A stretch of DNA of 64,000 nucleotides from Vibrio harveyi NBRC 15634 = ATCC 14126 = KCTC 12724 (GTDB lineage: Bacteria; Pseudomonadota; Gammaproteobacteria; Enterobacterales; Vibrionaceae): positions 62,001 to 126,000 of the forward strand of contig NZ_BCUF01000006.1 in the NCBI RefSeq assembly GCF_001591145.1, given 5' to 3'. Made by a program: the position numbers and the translations under genes. Below are positions 30,389 through 39,822 of this stretch, piece by piece (positions within the stretch are counted from its first letter, which is position 1; each line of letters starts with the position of its first letter). A model generated the notes under the pieces. It had not been told where the DNA came from. It made no database searches and saw only the letters and a list, made by a program, of their open reading frames with translations.

Positions 30389-31975
30389 ATGCCGATGTCG
30401 CTCGGAAATGCCTTTATCAAGAATTTCCTTGGTAAAGCGCCTGATTGGTACAAAGTTGCCATTATAGCCTTCCTAATTATTAACCCGATTGTCTTCTTCC
30501 TAATTGACCCATTTGTTGCAGGTTGGTTGTTAGTTGCGGAATTTATTTTCACACTAGCAATGGCGCTTAAGTGTTACCCACTTCAGCCAGGTGGTTTACT
30601 TGCAATTGAAGCGGTCGCTATCGGGATGACTAGCCCTGCCCAGGTGAAGCATGAGCTAGTTGCGAATATCGAAGTACTTCTACTATTGGTATTCATGGTT
30701 GCCGGTATCTACTTTATGAAGCAGCTTCTGCTGTTCATCTTTACAAAGATCCTGCTTGGTATTCGTTCGAAAACGCTACTCTCCCTCGCGTTCTGTTTCG
30801 CCGCAGCATTTTTGTCAGCATTCCTAGATGCACTGACTGTAATCGCGGTGGTTATCAGCGTAGCGGTAGGTTTCTACTCGATTTACCACAAAGTCGCTTC
30901 TGGTAACCCAATTGGTGATCATGACCATACTCAAGATGACACGATTACTGAGCTAACACGTGACGACCTTGAGAACTACCGTGCTTTCTTGCGTTCACTA
31001 TTGATGCACGCAGGTGTGGGTACCGCGCTCGGTGGTGTAACAACCATGGTTGGTGAACCTCAAAACTTGATTATTGCTGACCAAGCAGGTTGGTTCTTTG
31101 GTGAGTTCTTGATCCGCATGGCTCCAGTAACGCTGCCTGTATTCTTCTGCGGTCTGATTACTTGTGCCGTTGTTGAGAAGCTTAAAGTGTTTGGTTACGG
31201 TGCGCAGCTGCCTGATAACGTTCGTCAGATCCTTGTAGATTTCGACCGTGAAGAGCGCAAGACTCGTACTAACCAAGACGTTGCAAAACTATGGGTTCAA
31301 AGCCTAATCGCGGTTTGGCTGATTGTTGCGCTAGCGCTTCACTTGGCAGCCGTTGGTTTGATTGGTCTTTCAGTGATTATTCTAGCAACATCGTTCACTG
31401 GTGTTATCGAGGAACACTCAATGGGTAAAGCGTTTGAAGAGGCACTGCCTTTCACCGCGTTACTTGCTGTTTTCTTCTCGGTTGTTGCGGTAATTATTGA
31501 CCAAGAACTATTTAAACCTGTGATTGACTCTGTACTCGCAGTAGAAGATAAAGGCACACAGCTCGCTTTATTCTACGTAGCAAATGGTCTGTTATCGATG
31601 GTATCGGATAACGTGTTTGTTGGTACGGTTTACATCAATGAAGTGAAAGCGGCATTGATGGAAGGTTTGATCACTCGTGAGCAGTTTGACCTACTAGCAG
31701 TAGCAATCAACACAGGTACTAACCTACCGTCAGTTGCAACACCAAACGGTCAAGCCGCATTCCTATTCCTACTAACATCAGCACTGGCACCATTGATTCG
31801 TCTATCATACGGTCGCATGGTGATCATGGCGCTTCCTTACACGGTTGTATTAGCGCTTGTTGGTCTGATGGGTATCATGTTCTTCCTAGAACCAGCGACA
31901 GCATTCTTCTACGATGCAGGCTGGATTGTACCTAGTAGTGGTGATCTAGCTCCAGTTGTGTCAGGTGGACACTAA
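30389..31975 (+). CDS. nhaB: Na+/H+ antiporter NhaB
   Basis: Inner-membrane electrogenic sodium/proton antiporter that expels Na+, important in marine bacteria. Starting at 30389 ([22 protein letters not shown]) gives 528 residues, the standard Vibrio length; a GTG 12 codons upstream is unlikely. The protein is nearly all hydrophobic segments, with a charged loop around residues 175-205. NhaB hallmarks such as the [15 protein letters not shown] and [18 protein letters not shown] segments are present. It is divergent from fadR and followed by dsbB, as in E. coli. Confidence 0.96.
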   Translation: MPMSLGNAFIKNFLGKAPDWYKVAIIAFLIINPIVFFLIDPFVAGWLLVAEFIFTLAMALKCYPLQPGGLLAIEAVAIGMTSPAQVKHELVANIEVLLLLVFMVAGIYFMKQLLLFIFTKILLGIRSKTLLSLAFCFAAAFLSAFLDALTVIAVVISVAVGFYSIYHKVASGNPIGDHDHTQDDTITELTRDDLENYRAFLRSLLMHAGVGTALGGVTTMVGEPQNLIIADQAGWFFGEFLIRMAPVTLPVFFCGLITCAVVEKLKVFGYGAQLPDNVRQILVDFDREERKTRTNQDVAKLWVQSLIAVWLIVALALHLAAVGLIGLSVIILATSFTGVIEEHSMGKAFEEALPFTALLAVFFSVVAVIIDQELFKPVIDSVLAVEDKGTQLALFYVANGLLSMVSDNVFVGTVYINEVKAALMEGLITREQFDLLAVAINTGTNLPSVATPNGQAAFLFLLTSALAPLIRLSYGRMVIMALPYTVVLALVGLMGIMFFLEPATAFFYDAGWIVPSSGDLAPVVSGGH

Positions 31976-32007
31976 AAATTTGAGTTGATTAGGAAACTTA
32001 TCCAAGT

Positions 32008-32038
32008 TAAAAAGCTCTGAGTAATCAGAGCTTTTTTA
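32008..32038 (+). terminator. Terminator after nhaB
   Basis: AAAGCTCTGA/TCAGAGCTTT stem with a T-run, between nhaB and dsbB, so dsbB probably needs read-through or its own promoter. Confidence 0.88.
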
Positions 32039-32060
32039 TATTTCAAACAGGATCGTAATC

Positions 32061-32597
32061 GTGAGTATTTTTGCATCACTAAACCAGTTTTCGAAGGGAC
32101 GCTTATCTTGGCTCCTCCTTCTTTTAGCTATCATCTTTTTTGAAGCTTGCGCCCTCTTCTTCCAACACGTAATGATGCTGGCACCTTGTGTCATGTGTAT
32201 TTATGAACGTGTCGCTATGATGGGGATTGGCGTGGCTGCCATGATTGGTCTTGTTGCACCCAATAACCCATTAGTACGTTGGATTGCGCTCGCCGCATGG
32301 GGAGCAAGTGCTTACAAAGGCTTGATGTTAGCGATGCAACATGTGGACTATCAGTTCAACCCATCGCCATTTGCAACGTGCGATTTGTTTGTCACATTCC
32401 CTAGCTGGGCACCATTAAACCAATGGGTTCCGTGGATGTTTGAAGCATACGGCGATTGTGCGAAGATCGTTTGGCAGTTCCTTGGTCTTTCCATGCCTCA
32501 GTGGCTTGTGGTGATCTTTGCAGGTAACTTAGTCGCCCTTGCCTTTATTGTGATTGCCCAGTTCTTTGGCGGAAAGCGTAAAAACCCTATTCAGTAA
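32061..32597 (+). CDS. dsbB: Disulfide bond formation protein B
   Basis: Inner-membrane quinone reductase that reoxidises DsbA in the periplasm. 178 residues with four membrane segments. The two redox pairs are present: Cys43/Cys46 in APCVMC and Cys107/Cys133 in the second periplasmic loop, matching C41/C44 and C104/C130 of E. coli. The start is a GTG with AGGA upstream. It lies after nhaB, as in E. coli. Confidence 0.95.
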   Translation: MSIFASLNQFSKGRLSWLLLLLAIIFFEACALFFQHVMMLAPCVMCIYERVAMMGIGVAAMIGLVAPNNPLVRWIALAAWGASAYKGLMLAMQHVDYQFNPSPFATCDLFVTFPSWAPLNQWVPWMFEAYGDCAKIVWQFLGLSMPQWLVVIFAGNLVALAFIVIAQFFGGKRKNPIQ

Positions 32598-32635
32598 CGC
32601 TCCAACTGATTGCACTAAAAGCAGATTAAACCAAT

Positions 32636-32667
32636 CAAAAAAGCCGACCTCATGGTCGGCTTTTTAT
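32636..32667. terminator. Bidirectional terminator between dsbB and the SEC-C gene
   Basis: AAAAAGCCGACC/GGTCGGCTTTTT stem between convergent genes. Confidence 0.88.
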
Positions 32668-32678
32668 CTTTAGTTCAA

Positions 32679-33287
32679 TTACTTACCACAGCACTGCTTG
32701 AACTTCTTACCACTATCACATGGGCAAGGGTCATTACGACCGACATCCTTAAACGGATTCAAGCTCTTGGATTTTTTACCTACCATTAGCTCATCAGCAC
32801 CAAGCGCCACTTCGTTAATCATCAAATCAAGCTGATCAATAAAATCCTTTAGTGCTGGCGGTGTTTCAATACCCGCATCACGCATTTGCTGTTGCGTTTG
32901 CTCTTCATCAATCGCTAGCATCATTGTCGTAAGCAAAGCTTGCAACATACGCTCTAAGCCATCGTTGAGCACGACATCATGCCATTGCTCTTCAATCATG
33001 GACCATACAGACATAAAACCTTCAGCAAAGTCAGCTAACTGATCTGAATCATCGTTGGTCAACGCGAGAATCGAGTACTCATTTCTCAGGATGTAATTGT
33101 GTTGTTTGTGAATTTGCTCTTCGATGACAGGCTGAAGAGCTTTAAAGCCCTCACCAAGCAGTGGCTCTAGCCACGTTTCTGGCGCTAATGGTTTTGTGGT
33201 TAGGTTAGCAGCGAGCACTGCCCCTTCCAAAAACAATGAAGACTCATCGAACTGAACTTCACCTTTCTCAATTAATGTGTATTGCAT
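32679..33287 (-). CDS. YecA/UPF0149 family protein with C-terminal SEC-C motif
   Basis: 202 residues. The C-terminus RNDPCPCDSGKKFKQCCGK is a SEC-C zinc motif, like that of SecA and YecA. The N-terminal about 170 residues are helical and resemble the UPF0149 (YgfB/YecA) fold. E. coli YecA has been reported to bind ribosomes and SecA-related targets through such a motif; whether this paralogue does so is unknown. It is convergent with dsbB and monocistronic, with its own upstream gap of 187 bases before dusC. Confidence 0.85.
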   Translation of the reverse strand: MQYTLIEKGEVQFDESSLFLEGAVLAANLTTKPLAPETWLEPLLGEGFKALQPVIEEQIHKQHNYILRNEYSILALTNDDSDQLADFAEGFMSVWSMIEEQWHDVVLNDGLERMLQALLTTMMLAIDEEQTQQQMRDAGIETPPALKDFIDQLDLMINEVALGADELMVGKKSKSLNPFKDVGRNDPCPCDSGKKFKQCCGK

Positions 33288-33474
33288 GACATCTGGTTTC
33301 TCATAAATTTGGCGGCATTATACCCCAGAGCTTATACCCAAGTAACCTCGAGATGCTTGGGTATATAGGATGCTCGTTGATGTCACTCGATGCTGATGAG
33401 TCTTTTAATGACAAACTTCACTCACATCGCTACAATCGCCCTCTTTTTTCCCACCAAAGTGTATTAGGTAAACT

Positions 33475-34434
33475 ATGCGAGTTGTATTAGGTCCAATGGA
33501 AGGCGTTTTGGACCATTTGATGCGCCAAATCCTGACCGAAATTAACGACTATGATCTGTGTGTGACAGAATTTGTTCGAGTGATCGATCAGCTTTTACCT
33601 GATCACGTATTCCACCGTTTGTGTCCAGAACTTCTTCAAGGGTCACAAACCGCGTCTGGCGTACCTGTTCACGTTCAATTACTTGGACAAGAGCCTAATT
33701 GGATGGCAGAAAACGCAATCAAGGCGGCAGAACTTGGTGCTCGTGGCATTGATCTTAATTTCGGATGCCCTGCTCGATTGGTGAATAAAAGTAAAGGTGG
33801 AGCGGCTTTATTGCAGCATCCGGAGTTGATCCATAACGTTGTAAAAGCGTGCCGTGACGCGGTACCTACGGATATTCCTGTTACCGCAAAAATCCGTTTA
33901 GGTTGGGAAAAACCTGAAGACTGCTTTGAAATCGTTGACGCGATTCAATCTGCCGGCGCGAATGAGTTAACGGTTCATGCTCGTACAAAGCAAGGTGGTT
34001 ATAAAGCTTCTGAAATCAAATGGGAATACATCACAAAGATCCGCGAGCGTTTTGATATCCCGTTAATCGCAAATGGCGAGATTTGGAATTACGAAGATGG
34101 TCAACGCTGCATCGAAATGACTGGCGTTGATTCTCTGATGGTTTGCCGTGGTGCCTTTAATATCCCAAACCTTGGTAACATGGTGAAATACGATCATAAG
34201 CCAATGGCTTGGTCAGAAGTTGTCGAACTGCTGATTTACTACTCTCAATTTGAGATGAAGGGCGACAAAGGTCTGTATTACCCTAACCGCGTAAAACAAT
34301 GGTTCTCCTATCTACGTCAAGCTTACCCAGAAGCCAACGAGCTATTTAGAGAAATCCGCACGTTTAACAAAGCCGCGCCTATTGTTGAACATATTCAGCG
34401 CTACCGAGATGAGTTGCAATCTCGCGTCGCTTAG
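33475..34434 (+). CDS. dusC: tRNA-dihydrouridine(16) synthase DusC
   Basis: FMN-dependent enzyme that reduces U16 in the tRNA D-loop. 319 residues. The N-terminus MRVVLGPMEGVLDHLMRQ is the FMN-binding start of the Dus family. The catalytic acid is Cys98 in FGCPARLVNKSKGG. ENALVH-type segments as in DusA are absent, and the VTEFVRV and FNIPNLG motifs fit the DusC subgroup. Confidence 0.94.
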   Translation: MRVVLGPMEGVLDHLMRQILTEINDYDLCVTEFVRVIDQLLPDHVFHRLCPELLQGSQTASGVPVHVQLLGQEPNWMAENAIKAAELGARGIDLNFGCPARLVNKSKGGAALLQHPELIHNVVKACRDAVPTDIPVTAKIRLGWEKPEDCFEIVDAIQSAGANELTVHARTKQGGYKASEIKWEYITKIRERFDIPLIANGEIWNYEDGQRCIEMTGVDSLMVCRGAFNIPNLGNMVKYDHKPMAWSEVVELLIYYSQFEMKGDKGLYYPNRVKQWFSYLRQAYPEANELFREIRTFNKAAPIVEHIQRYRDELQSRVA

Positions 34435-34458
34435 CGCGGAATAAACCCATTAGTACAT

Positions 34459-34487
34459 AAAAAAGGGCGATGATATCGCCCTTTTGT
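34459..34487. terminator. Bidirectional terminator between dusC and the diguanylate cyclase
   Basis: AAAAGGGCGAT/ATCGCCCTTTT stem, between convergent genes. Confidence 0.88.
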
Positions 34488-34499
34488 ATTTCTCTATTC

Positions 34500-35960
34500 T
34501 TAATAGCAAATCTTGTTCTTGCCCGTGCTCTTCGCTTCGTAAAGCTTTTCATCGGCAAGTTTGAATAGCTCATCAAAGCTTTCCAGTTGAGGAGAAGACT
34601 GAAACTCAACCCCTCCCGACACTGTGAACCCACCAGACACCACTTTTCGTGAGTTTTTAGCAATTGCGCTTCGCACACGCTCTAAGATGCGAAGCATACT
34701 GTCAAAGTCTTCATCATAAATCGCTAAGACAAACTCTTCGCCACCAAAACGGGATGCGACGTCCGAGTGGCGGATGTTCTCGCGTATGCACTTTGCAACC
34801 AGACGGATAGCATCGTCGCCGACATCATGACCATGTGTATCATTGATTGCTTTGAAGTCATCGATATCAAACACTGCGAGCGCAACATGTTTTTTGGTCA
34901 TTTTATTGCGCCAAACCGCTTGTATGCCACGGCGGTTTAGCAGCCCCGTCATTGGGTCTTTTGCCGCCAGTTCTTGGAAATAACGGCGCTCTGTACGGGT
35001 ATTCACTAAGAACAAGGCCACAGTACTCAGTACGTAGATGAAAAACGCTACAGCCACGCTGTACTTTTCAAAGACTAATAAATTCTTAAATTCATCCCAC
35101 CAATTGTATTCATAGAATATGCGATGATTTGAGCTCAAACGCTCATGTTCTATTGGCTGTAAACGGATTACATGCTTAGGTATGTCCATCATTCCAGAGA
35201 TGATATGTAACTTACCTATTAGGTTTTCATTCGTTTCAAGTAAGTTATCCACATCAAAATCTATGGATAAAACGCCTTGGTGTTTACCCTTTTCGTAGAT
35301 AGGTACAGTCAGGCTCACTACTTGCCCATCGTGCCGATCTAACATCGGTGCGGGACCAGACATGGTTACTTTGACGGTTTCCTGCGCTGTTTTCTGCCAG
35401 AAAGGTCTCGCCTTTAAAGTCTCCCAAAGTGCTTTGGAAAAGTACTGAGCGTAAGTATCTGGAGAAGAAATAACATACCCACGCTGATCAATATAGTGAA
35501 TACCAATCACATGTGATTCGATATCATGTAGAAATGACAAAGACGGAGCAAAGCCTGCTTTTTGTTCTGCCAACTTAAACAGTTTAGTTCCTGGTTCACA
35601 CAGTTCTTTTTGTCCAACAATCATGTAGTCAAGCTCAACGGCAGGCAGACCTCCGGAGTGCTTGTTTTCTAAAAGCAGCACATCAATCGGCCAAACAAAA
35701 CACAGATCATTTTTGATCATATGATTGTGCTCTTGAAACAGAGGGTGAGCTGGGTTGGAGTAGTTAACAAAGCTGTAATCCAGCGCCGTTAATACTTTGA
35801 TAGCACGATTAATAGCACGATCAACTTGCGCGTACTCTAATGTAATGTAGCGATTCATCGCGTCGTAGTAGTTCTTTGCAGTCACCACCATGACGGCAAG
35901 GAATAATAGTAGGGGGAAGAAGATGACAAACTTGAGGCTAAATCGCCTTTTAGTACCCAT
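34500..35960 (-). CDS. Membrane diguanylate cyclase with periplasmic sensor
   Basis: Makes c-di-GMP from two GTP. 486 residues: a membrane helix at about 10-28, a periplasmic domain at about 30-297 resembling a dCache sensor (HYIDQRGYVISSP near 155-167), a second helix at about 301-320, and a GGDEF domain at 330-486. The active-site signature is GGEEF (406-410), a catalytically competent variant. RHSD (397-400), five residues before it, is a complete inhibitory I-site, so product feedback is expected. The ligand of the sensor is unknown. The gene stands alone after malZ, separated by a terminator. Confidence 0.9.
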   Translation of the reverse strand: MGTKRRFSLKFVIFFPLLLFLAVMVVTAKNYYDAMNRYITLEYAQVDRAINRAIKVLTALDYSFVNYSNPAHPLFQEHNHMIKNDLCFVWPIDVLLLENKHSGGLPAVELDYMIVGQKELCEPGTKLFKLAEQKAGFAPSLSFLHDIESHVIGIHYIDQRGYVISSPDTYAQYFSKALWETLKARPFWQKTAQETVKVTMSGPAPMLDRHDGQVVSLTVPIYEKGKHQGVLSIDFDVDNLLETNENLIGKLHIISGMMDIPKHVIRLQPIEHERLSSNHRIFYEYNWWDEFKNLLVFEKYSVAVAFFIYVLSTVALFLVNTRTERRYFQELAAKDPMTGLLNRRGIQAVWRNKMTKKHVALAVFDIDDFKAINDTHGHDVGDDAIRLVAKCIRENIRHSDVASRFGGEEFVLAIYDEDFDSMLRILERVRSAIAKNSRKVVSGGFTVSGGVEFQSSPQLESFDELFKLADEKLYEAKSTGKNKICY

Positions 35961-35979
35961 TGAACACCATTGATTATAA

Positions 35980-36020
35980 TAATATCAGCCCTTCGAAAGC
36001 TTAGGCTATCGAAGGGCTAT
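35980..36020 (-). terminator. Terminator after malZ
   Basis: A 10-bp stem AGCCCTTCGA/TCGAAGGGCT (35987-35996 and 36009-36018), followed on the minus strand by an AT-rich tail, upstream of the diguanylate cyclase start. Confidence 0.75.
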
Positions 36021-36073
36021 TTATAGTTTTTCACTTATGTATTCATAAATTTTAATAAAGAAGGCGCTCGAAG

Positions 36074-37900
36074 TCACTCCATCTGCCATACTTTGCAGTT
36101 CATTGCTGGGATATTGACAGAAAAATGACGTTCAACAGGCATTAGTTCACCTTTGTCTAATAATTGATGCAGGTGTTTAGCATTTAAGCCAAGTTGCCAC
36201 AATGGTAGGTTAACATCTTGGTCACTGCTGCTAAGGTTAAATGCCACAACTATTGCTTCATCTTGCCATTGACGCACATATGCCATGACTTGTTCACCAC
36301 AATGAAGCCATTGTAAGCTACCACATTGTAGTGCCTTGTATTTCTTACGGATTTCTATCCATTCCTTATACAAAGGTAACCATTTAGAAGTCGTTATTTG
36401 GTCCCAAGGGAAACAACGTCGATTGTCTGGGTCGAGCCCTCCCTCTAGTCCAACTTCACTGCCATAGTAAAGACAAGGTGTTCCAACGTAAGTCATCAAT
36501 AATGCAAGCGCCATTTGCATTTTTTCTTCATTTCCATTTAATAGCGTCAGAAAACGGGCGGTATCATGACTGTCTAATTGATTAAGCTGCGACAGCTGAT
36601 TTGCAAACGGTACTTTGGCACGAGCTTCATCTACCCATTCTTTGAAATCCAACGCATTGATATCAATCGGATCATACATAATGTCTTGTTTGGCAAATAA
36701 CGCACGTACAGGGTGGGCAAAGCCATAATAGTTCATCGCTCCATCTTCTTGTCCACCTTGTAGCCACTGCGTTGCCTCAAAGAAGTGTTCACCTAACACA
36801 TATGCATTCGGATTGGTGGACTTAGCAGCTTGACGGAAAGCTTCCACATAGTGGGCATTATTCTTCGCACCATCGCCCTCGCCTAGCATATGGATAACGT
36901 CGAAGCGCCAACCATCTACACAATAAGGAGGTTTGAGCCAATGTTTGATCACAGCTTCTTCACTTTGGTAGATGTAATCACGTACCTGTTCATTTTCGAA
37001 ATTGAGAACAGGGAGGTTACCAATCCCTTTCCAGCCAATATAGTTGTTGGTTTGACCTTCGAAGAAGTAATAATCACGGAAATCTGAATTGGGATTTCCA
37101 TAAGCGCCCTGACCTTCTTGCTTGATATCAAACCAAGGATGATGAACAGACGTGTGGTTAAACACAGCATCCAAAACAATCTTCATTTGTTTGCCACGAA
37201 TTTGCTCACACAACTGCGCAAACTGCTCATTCGTGCCAAACATAGGGTCAATCTGGAAGTAATCCGTTGTGTCATATTTATGATTACTTGGCGCTGTAAA
37301 AACTGGGTTAAAGTAAAGTGCTGTGACACCCAGACCGGATAGATAATCCAGCTTTTGTTCAATGCCTTTTAGATCCCCACCAAAGAACTCGCGAGCCCCC
37401 GTATTTTGGTGCGTTCCAACGGCATCTCCCCACGCCTTCACCATGGCACTTGAATCGTGATGTGCATAAGCATTTTTTATAGCGGTATGCTCCTGACTAG
37501 CAGCAAAACGATCTGGGAAGATCTGATAGAAGACTTGCTCTTGAACCCAGCTTGGCGGCTGAGATTGTACGTTTAACTTAAAGTGAAACTCTTTGGGCGG
37601 AACGCGCTTATGCACACCTCTCGCGTCTAACCAGAACTGGCTCGCCCCCTTAACAAGTTTAAACACGTAATGTGTCACGTCTCGATCTTTGTTTGGAGCA
37701 AACTGACCTTTCCACAACTGCAACTCACCAGCTTTACCATGAGGCTGCATCTCAATGAGATATTCTTCATTATCAGGCTCGCACCTTACGTGGATGCGAT
37801 CGAATTGGGTGTCATCCGTTTTGAGAACGACGGTCAGCCGTTCACCATCGAATTCAAGACCATCTTTCGTTTGGCTATGGAAGATAAATGGAAGGGACAT
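36074..37900 (-). CDS. malZ: Maltodextrin glucosidase (GH13)
   Basis: Cytoplasmic alpha-glucosidase that trims maltodextrins, releasing glucose. 608 residues, compared with 605 in E. coli MalZ. An N-terminal starch-binding-like domain (about 1-115) precedes the GH13 barrel. The four conserved regions are visible: DAVFNH, DGWRFDVIHM (nucleophile Asp), LGEHFFE (acid Glu) and LDSHDT. No signal peptide is seen. Neopullulanase or cyclomaltodextrinase activity is possible, because the N-terminal domain is shared by these enzymes. Confidence 0.88.
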   Translation of the reverse strand: MSLPFIFHSQTKDGLEFDGERLTVVLKTDDTQFDRIHVRCEPDNEEYLIEMQPHGKAGELQLWKGQFAPNKDRDVTHYVFKLVKGASQFWLDARGVHKRVPPKEFHFKLNVQSQPPSWVQEQVFYQIFPDRFAASQEHTAIKNAYAHHDSSAMVKAWGDAVGTHQNTGAREFFGGDLKGIEQKLDYLSGLGVTALYFNPVFTAPSNHKYDTTDYFQIDPMFGTNEQFAQLCEQIRGKQMKIVLDAVFNHTSVHHPWFDIKQEGQGAYGNPNSDFRDYYFFEGQTNNYIGWKGIGNLPVLNFENEQVRDYIYQSEEAVIKHWLKPPYCVDGWRFDVIHMLGEGDGAKNNAHYVEAFRQAAKSTNPNAYVLGEHFFEATQWLQGGQEDGAMNYYGFAHPVRALFAKQDIMYDPIDINALDFKEWVDEARAKVPFANQLSQLNQLDSHDTARFLTLLNGNEEKMQMALALLMTYVGTPCLYYGSEVGLEGGLDPDNRRCFPWDQITTSKWLPLYKEWIEIRKKYKALQCGSLQWLHCGEQVMAYVRQWQDEAIVVAFNLSSSDQDVNLPLWQLGLNAKHLHQLLDKGELMPVERHFSVNIPAMNCKVWQME

Positions 37901-37960
37901 GGCAAGTGCTCTTTGTGTTGGAATATTCTACTATTTTAATAAAGAGCTTCTGCCTAAAAA

Positions 37961-38004
37961 TCCTCCTTTTAAAAATACCGTATAGGTCATTTTCTTAAGG
38001 AGGA
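37961..38004. promoter_or_regulatory. Possible MalT boxes upstream of malZ
   Basis: The MalT core GGAKGA occurs as GGAGGA on both strands in the 140-base gap: minus at 37966-37961 and plus at 37999-38004. They face each other about 32 bases apart. malZ is a MalT target in E. coli. The motif is short, so chance matches are possible. Confidence 0.3.
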
Positions 38005-38040
38005 TCACGTTTGGTAGGCGTAGTCGATGAGCAGTCAATG

Positions 38041-38835
38041 CTAGTTTAGTAGGAGACTATCGTCAGCCAGCTCTTCTCCGCGCACTTTAGAGAACATTTC
38101 AAGCAAGTCGGGAACTTGCATATTTTTACGTTGCTCCCCTGCCACATCTAGCACTATTTCACCTTGGTGAAGCATGACGGTTCTGTCACCACACGCTAAC
38201 GCGTCTTTCATGGAATGCGTCACCATCATCACAGTAAGGTCGAACTCAGTAACAATGCGTTTAGTTAAATCAATAACAAACGCTGCCATACGAGGGTCCA
38301 ACGCGGCGGTATGCTCATCAAGCAACAACAGCTTACTGTCTGAAAGTGTTGCCATTACAAGGCTGACAGCCTGTCGCTGTCCTCCTGAGAGTAGACCAAT
38401 GCTGTCACCTAAGCGATCTTCTAACCCCAAGCCAAGAATGCTGATGCGTTCCTGAAACAGCTTACGGCGTTTAGTAGAAAGAGCCATTCCCCAACCACGA
38501 CGTTTTCCTCGCATGTAAGCAAGCGCCATATTTTCTTCGATGGAAAGCTCACCACATGTACCAGCCAATGGGTCTTGGAACACCCTCGCACATTGAGTAG
38601 CACGCTGAGCAACGGTTTTCCGTGTCACGTCTTTCCCATCAATGATCACCTTTCCGCTAATCATTGGCGTTTCCCCCGTCACGGCTCCGAGTAGAGTTGA
38701 TTTCCCCGCACCGTTAGAGCCAATCACCGTAAGAAATTGATGCTCAGGAACCTCTAGGGACACGCTCTTTAAGGCTCGATTTTCTAAAATCGTACCAGGG
38801 TTAAACGTCACCTGAATGTCATTAAGTTCAATCAT
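38041..38835 (-). CDS. ABC transporter ATP-binding protein
   Basis: 264-residue ATPase of a three-gene importer. Walker A is GSNGAGKST (about residues 38-46), the signature is LSGGQRQ, and Walker B is LLLLDEHTAALD (Glu replaced by Glu-His at the usual position, still acidic). It overlaps the permease by four bases. The set (a PF04392-type binding protein, one permease, one ATPase) resembles the TrpXYZ or YtrF-like class. The ligand is not known from sequence; tryptophan or a related aromatic compound is one candidate. Confidence 0.9.
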   Translation of the reverse strand: MIELNDIQVTFNPGTILENRALKSVSLEVPEHQFLTVIGSNGAGKSTLLGAVTGETPMISGKVIIDGKDVTRKTVAQRATQCARVFQDPLAGTCGELSIEENMALAYMRGKRRGWGMALSTKRRKLFQERISILGLGLEDRLGDSIGLLSGGQRQAVSLVMATLSDSKLLLLDEHTAALDPRMAAFVIDLTKRIVTEFDLTVMMVTHSMKDALACGDRTVMLHQGEIVLDVAGEQRKNMQVPDLLEMFSKVRGEELADDSLLLN

Positions 38836-39767
38836 AGCGCCTCCCCTGAGCCGTTTTTGGATGCCGCTTGTTTGGCATTACTCACTCGCTGCTTTGCTTT
38901 CATCCTCTGTTTAAGTTTCGGTGCAATTAGAGCGACCGCCACCAGCACCGCTGTCACCAGATTTAGATCCGATGCTTGCAAACCAAACATGCCGGAACTC
39001 AGCGCAAAAGCAACCGCCAGACGGTACAACACCGAACCAATAATTACCGCGCAAACAGCAACCCAGATTTTGCGTCCTGGAATCAAAGTCTGACCAAGGA
39101 TCACCGCCGCTAAACCAACCACAATCGTCCCTACACCAGACGTGACATCGGCAAAGCTATTTGTTTGAGCAAACAGAGCCCCAGCAAAACCAACAAATCC
39201 GTTGGATAATGCCAAACCAAAATACGTGTAGAATCCCGTACTGGCTCCTTGTGCCGCGACCATTCGAGCGTTTACGCCTGTTGCTCTTAACCCTAAACCA
39301 AAATCACTATTTAGAAGGCGCACAACAAATAACGCAGAGAGTAAAACCAATACGCCCACGACCAATGGTCGGATGTACATCGCATCTCCCATGACTTCAA
39401 AAGGCGTCAGAATCGTATCTTCGCCTAGTAGCGCCATATTCGGTTTTCCCATGATGCGGATGTTGATGGAAAATGCCGCAATCATGGTCAGGATTGAGGC
39501 AAGAAGATGAAGGATGCCGCAACGAACGGCAAGAAAAGCGGTTACCCACCCGGTCATGCCACCAGCGATTATCGCCAGTCCCGTTGCTAACCAAGGGTTG
39601 ATACCCGCAACGATGGCTGTTGCTGCAACAGCCGCCCCCATAGGGAAACTACCGTCAACGCTTAGGTCCGGAAAGTCAAGAACACGAAACGTAAGGTAAA
39701 CGCCCAAGGCGACCAAGCCGTAGATAAGCCCTATCTCGAGCGCACCAAAAAAAGCAAATGCAGACAT
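38832..39767 (-). CDS. ABC transporter permease
   Basis: 311 residues from the ATG at 39767, which has a perfect AGGAG five bases upstream; the earlier in-frame start lacks one. Eight or nine hydrophobic segments resemble branched-chain amino acid (BPD_transp_2) permeases. The C-terminal tail is basic and cytoplasmic (RMKAKQRVSNAKQAASKN). It overlaps the ATPase gene and follows the binding protein by 55 bases, so the three form one operon. Confidence 0.9.
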   Translation of the reverse strand: MSAFAFFGALEIGLIYGLVALGVYLTFRVLDFPDLSVDGSFPMGAAVAATAIVAGINPWLATGLAIIAGGMTGWVTAFLAVRCGILHLLASILTMIAAFSINIRIMGKPNMALLGEDTILTPFEVMGDAMYIRPLVVGVLVLLSALFVVRLLNSDFGLGLRATGVNARMVAAQGASTGFYTYFGLALSNGFVGFAGALFAQTNSFADVTSGVGTIVVGLAAVILGQTLIPGRKIWVAVCAVIIGSVLYRLAVAFALSSGMFGLQASDLNLVTAVLVAVALIAPKLKQRMKAKQRVSNAKQAASKNGSGEAL

Positions 39768-39822
39768 AACTGCTCCTTTCTGCATAGATCAGATCGGTAG
39801 AACACCGACCTAAAAACAACGC

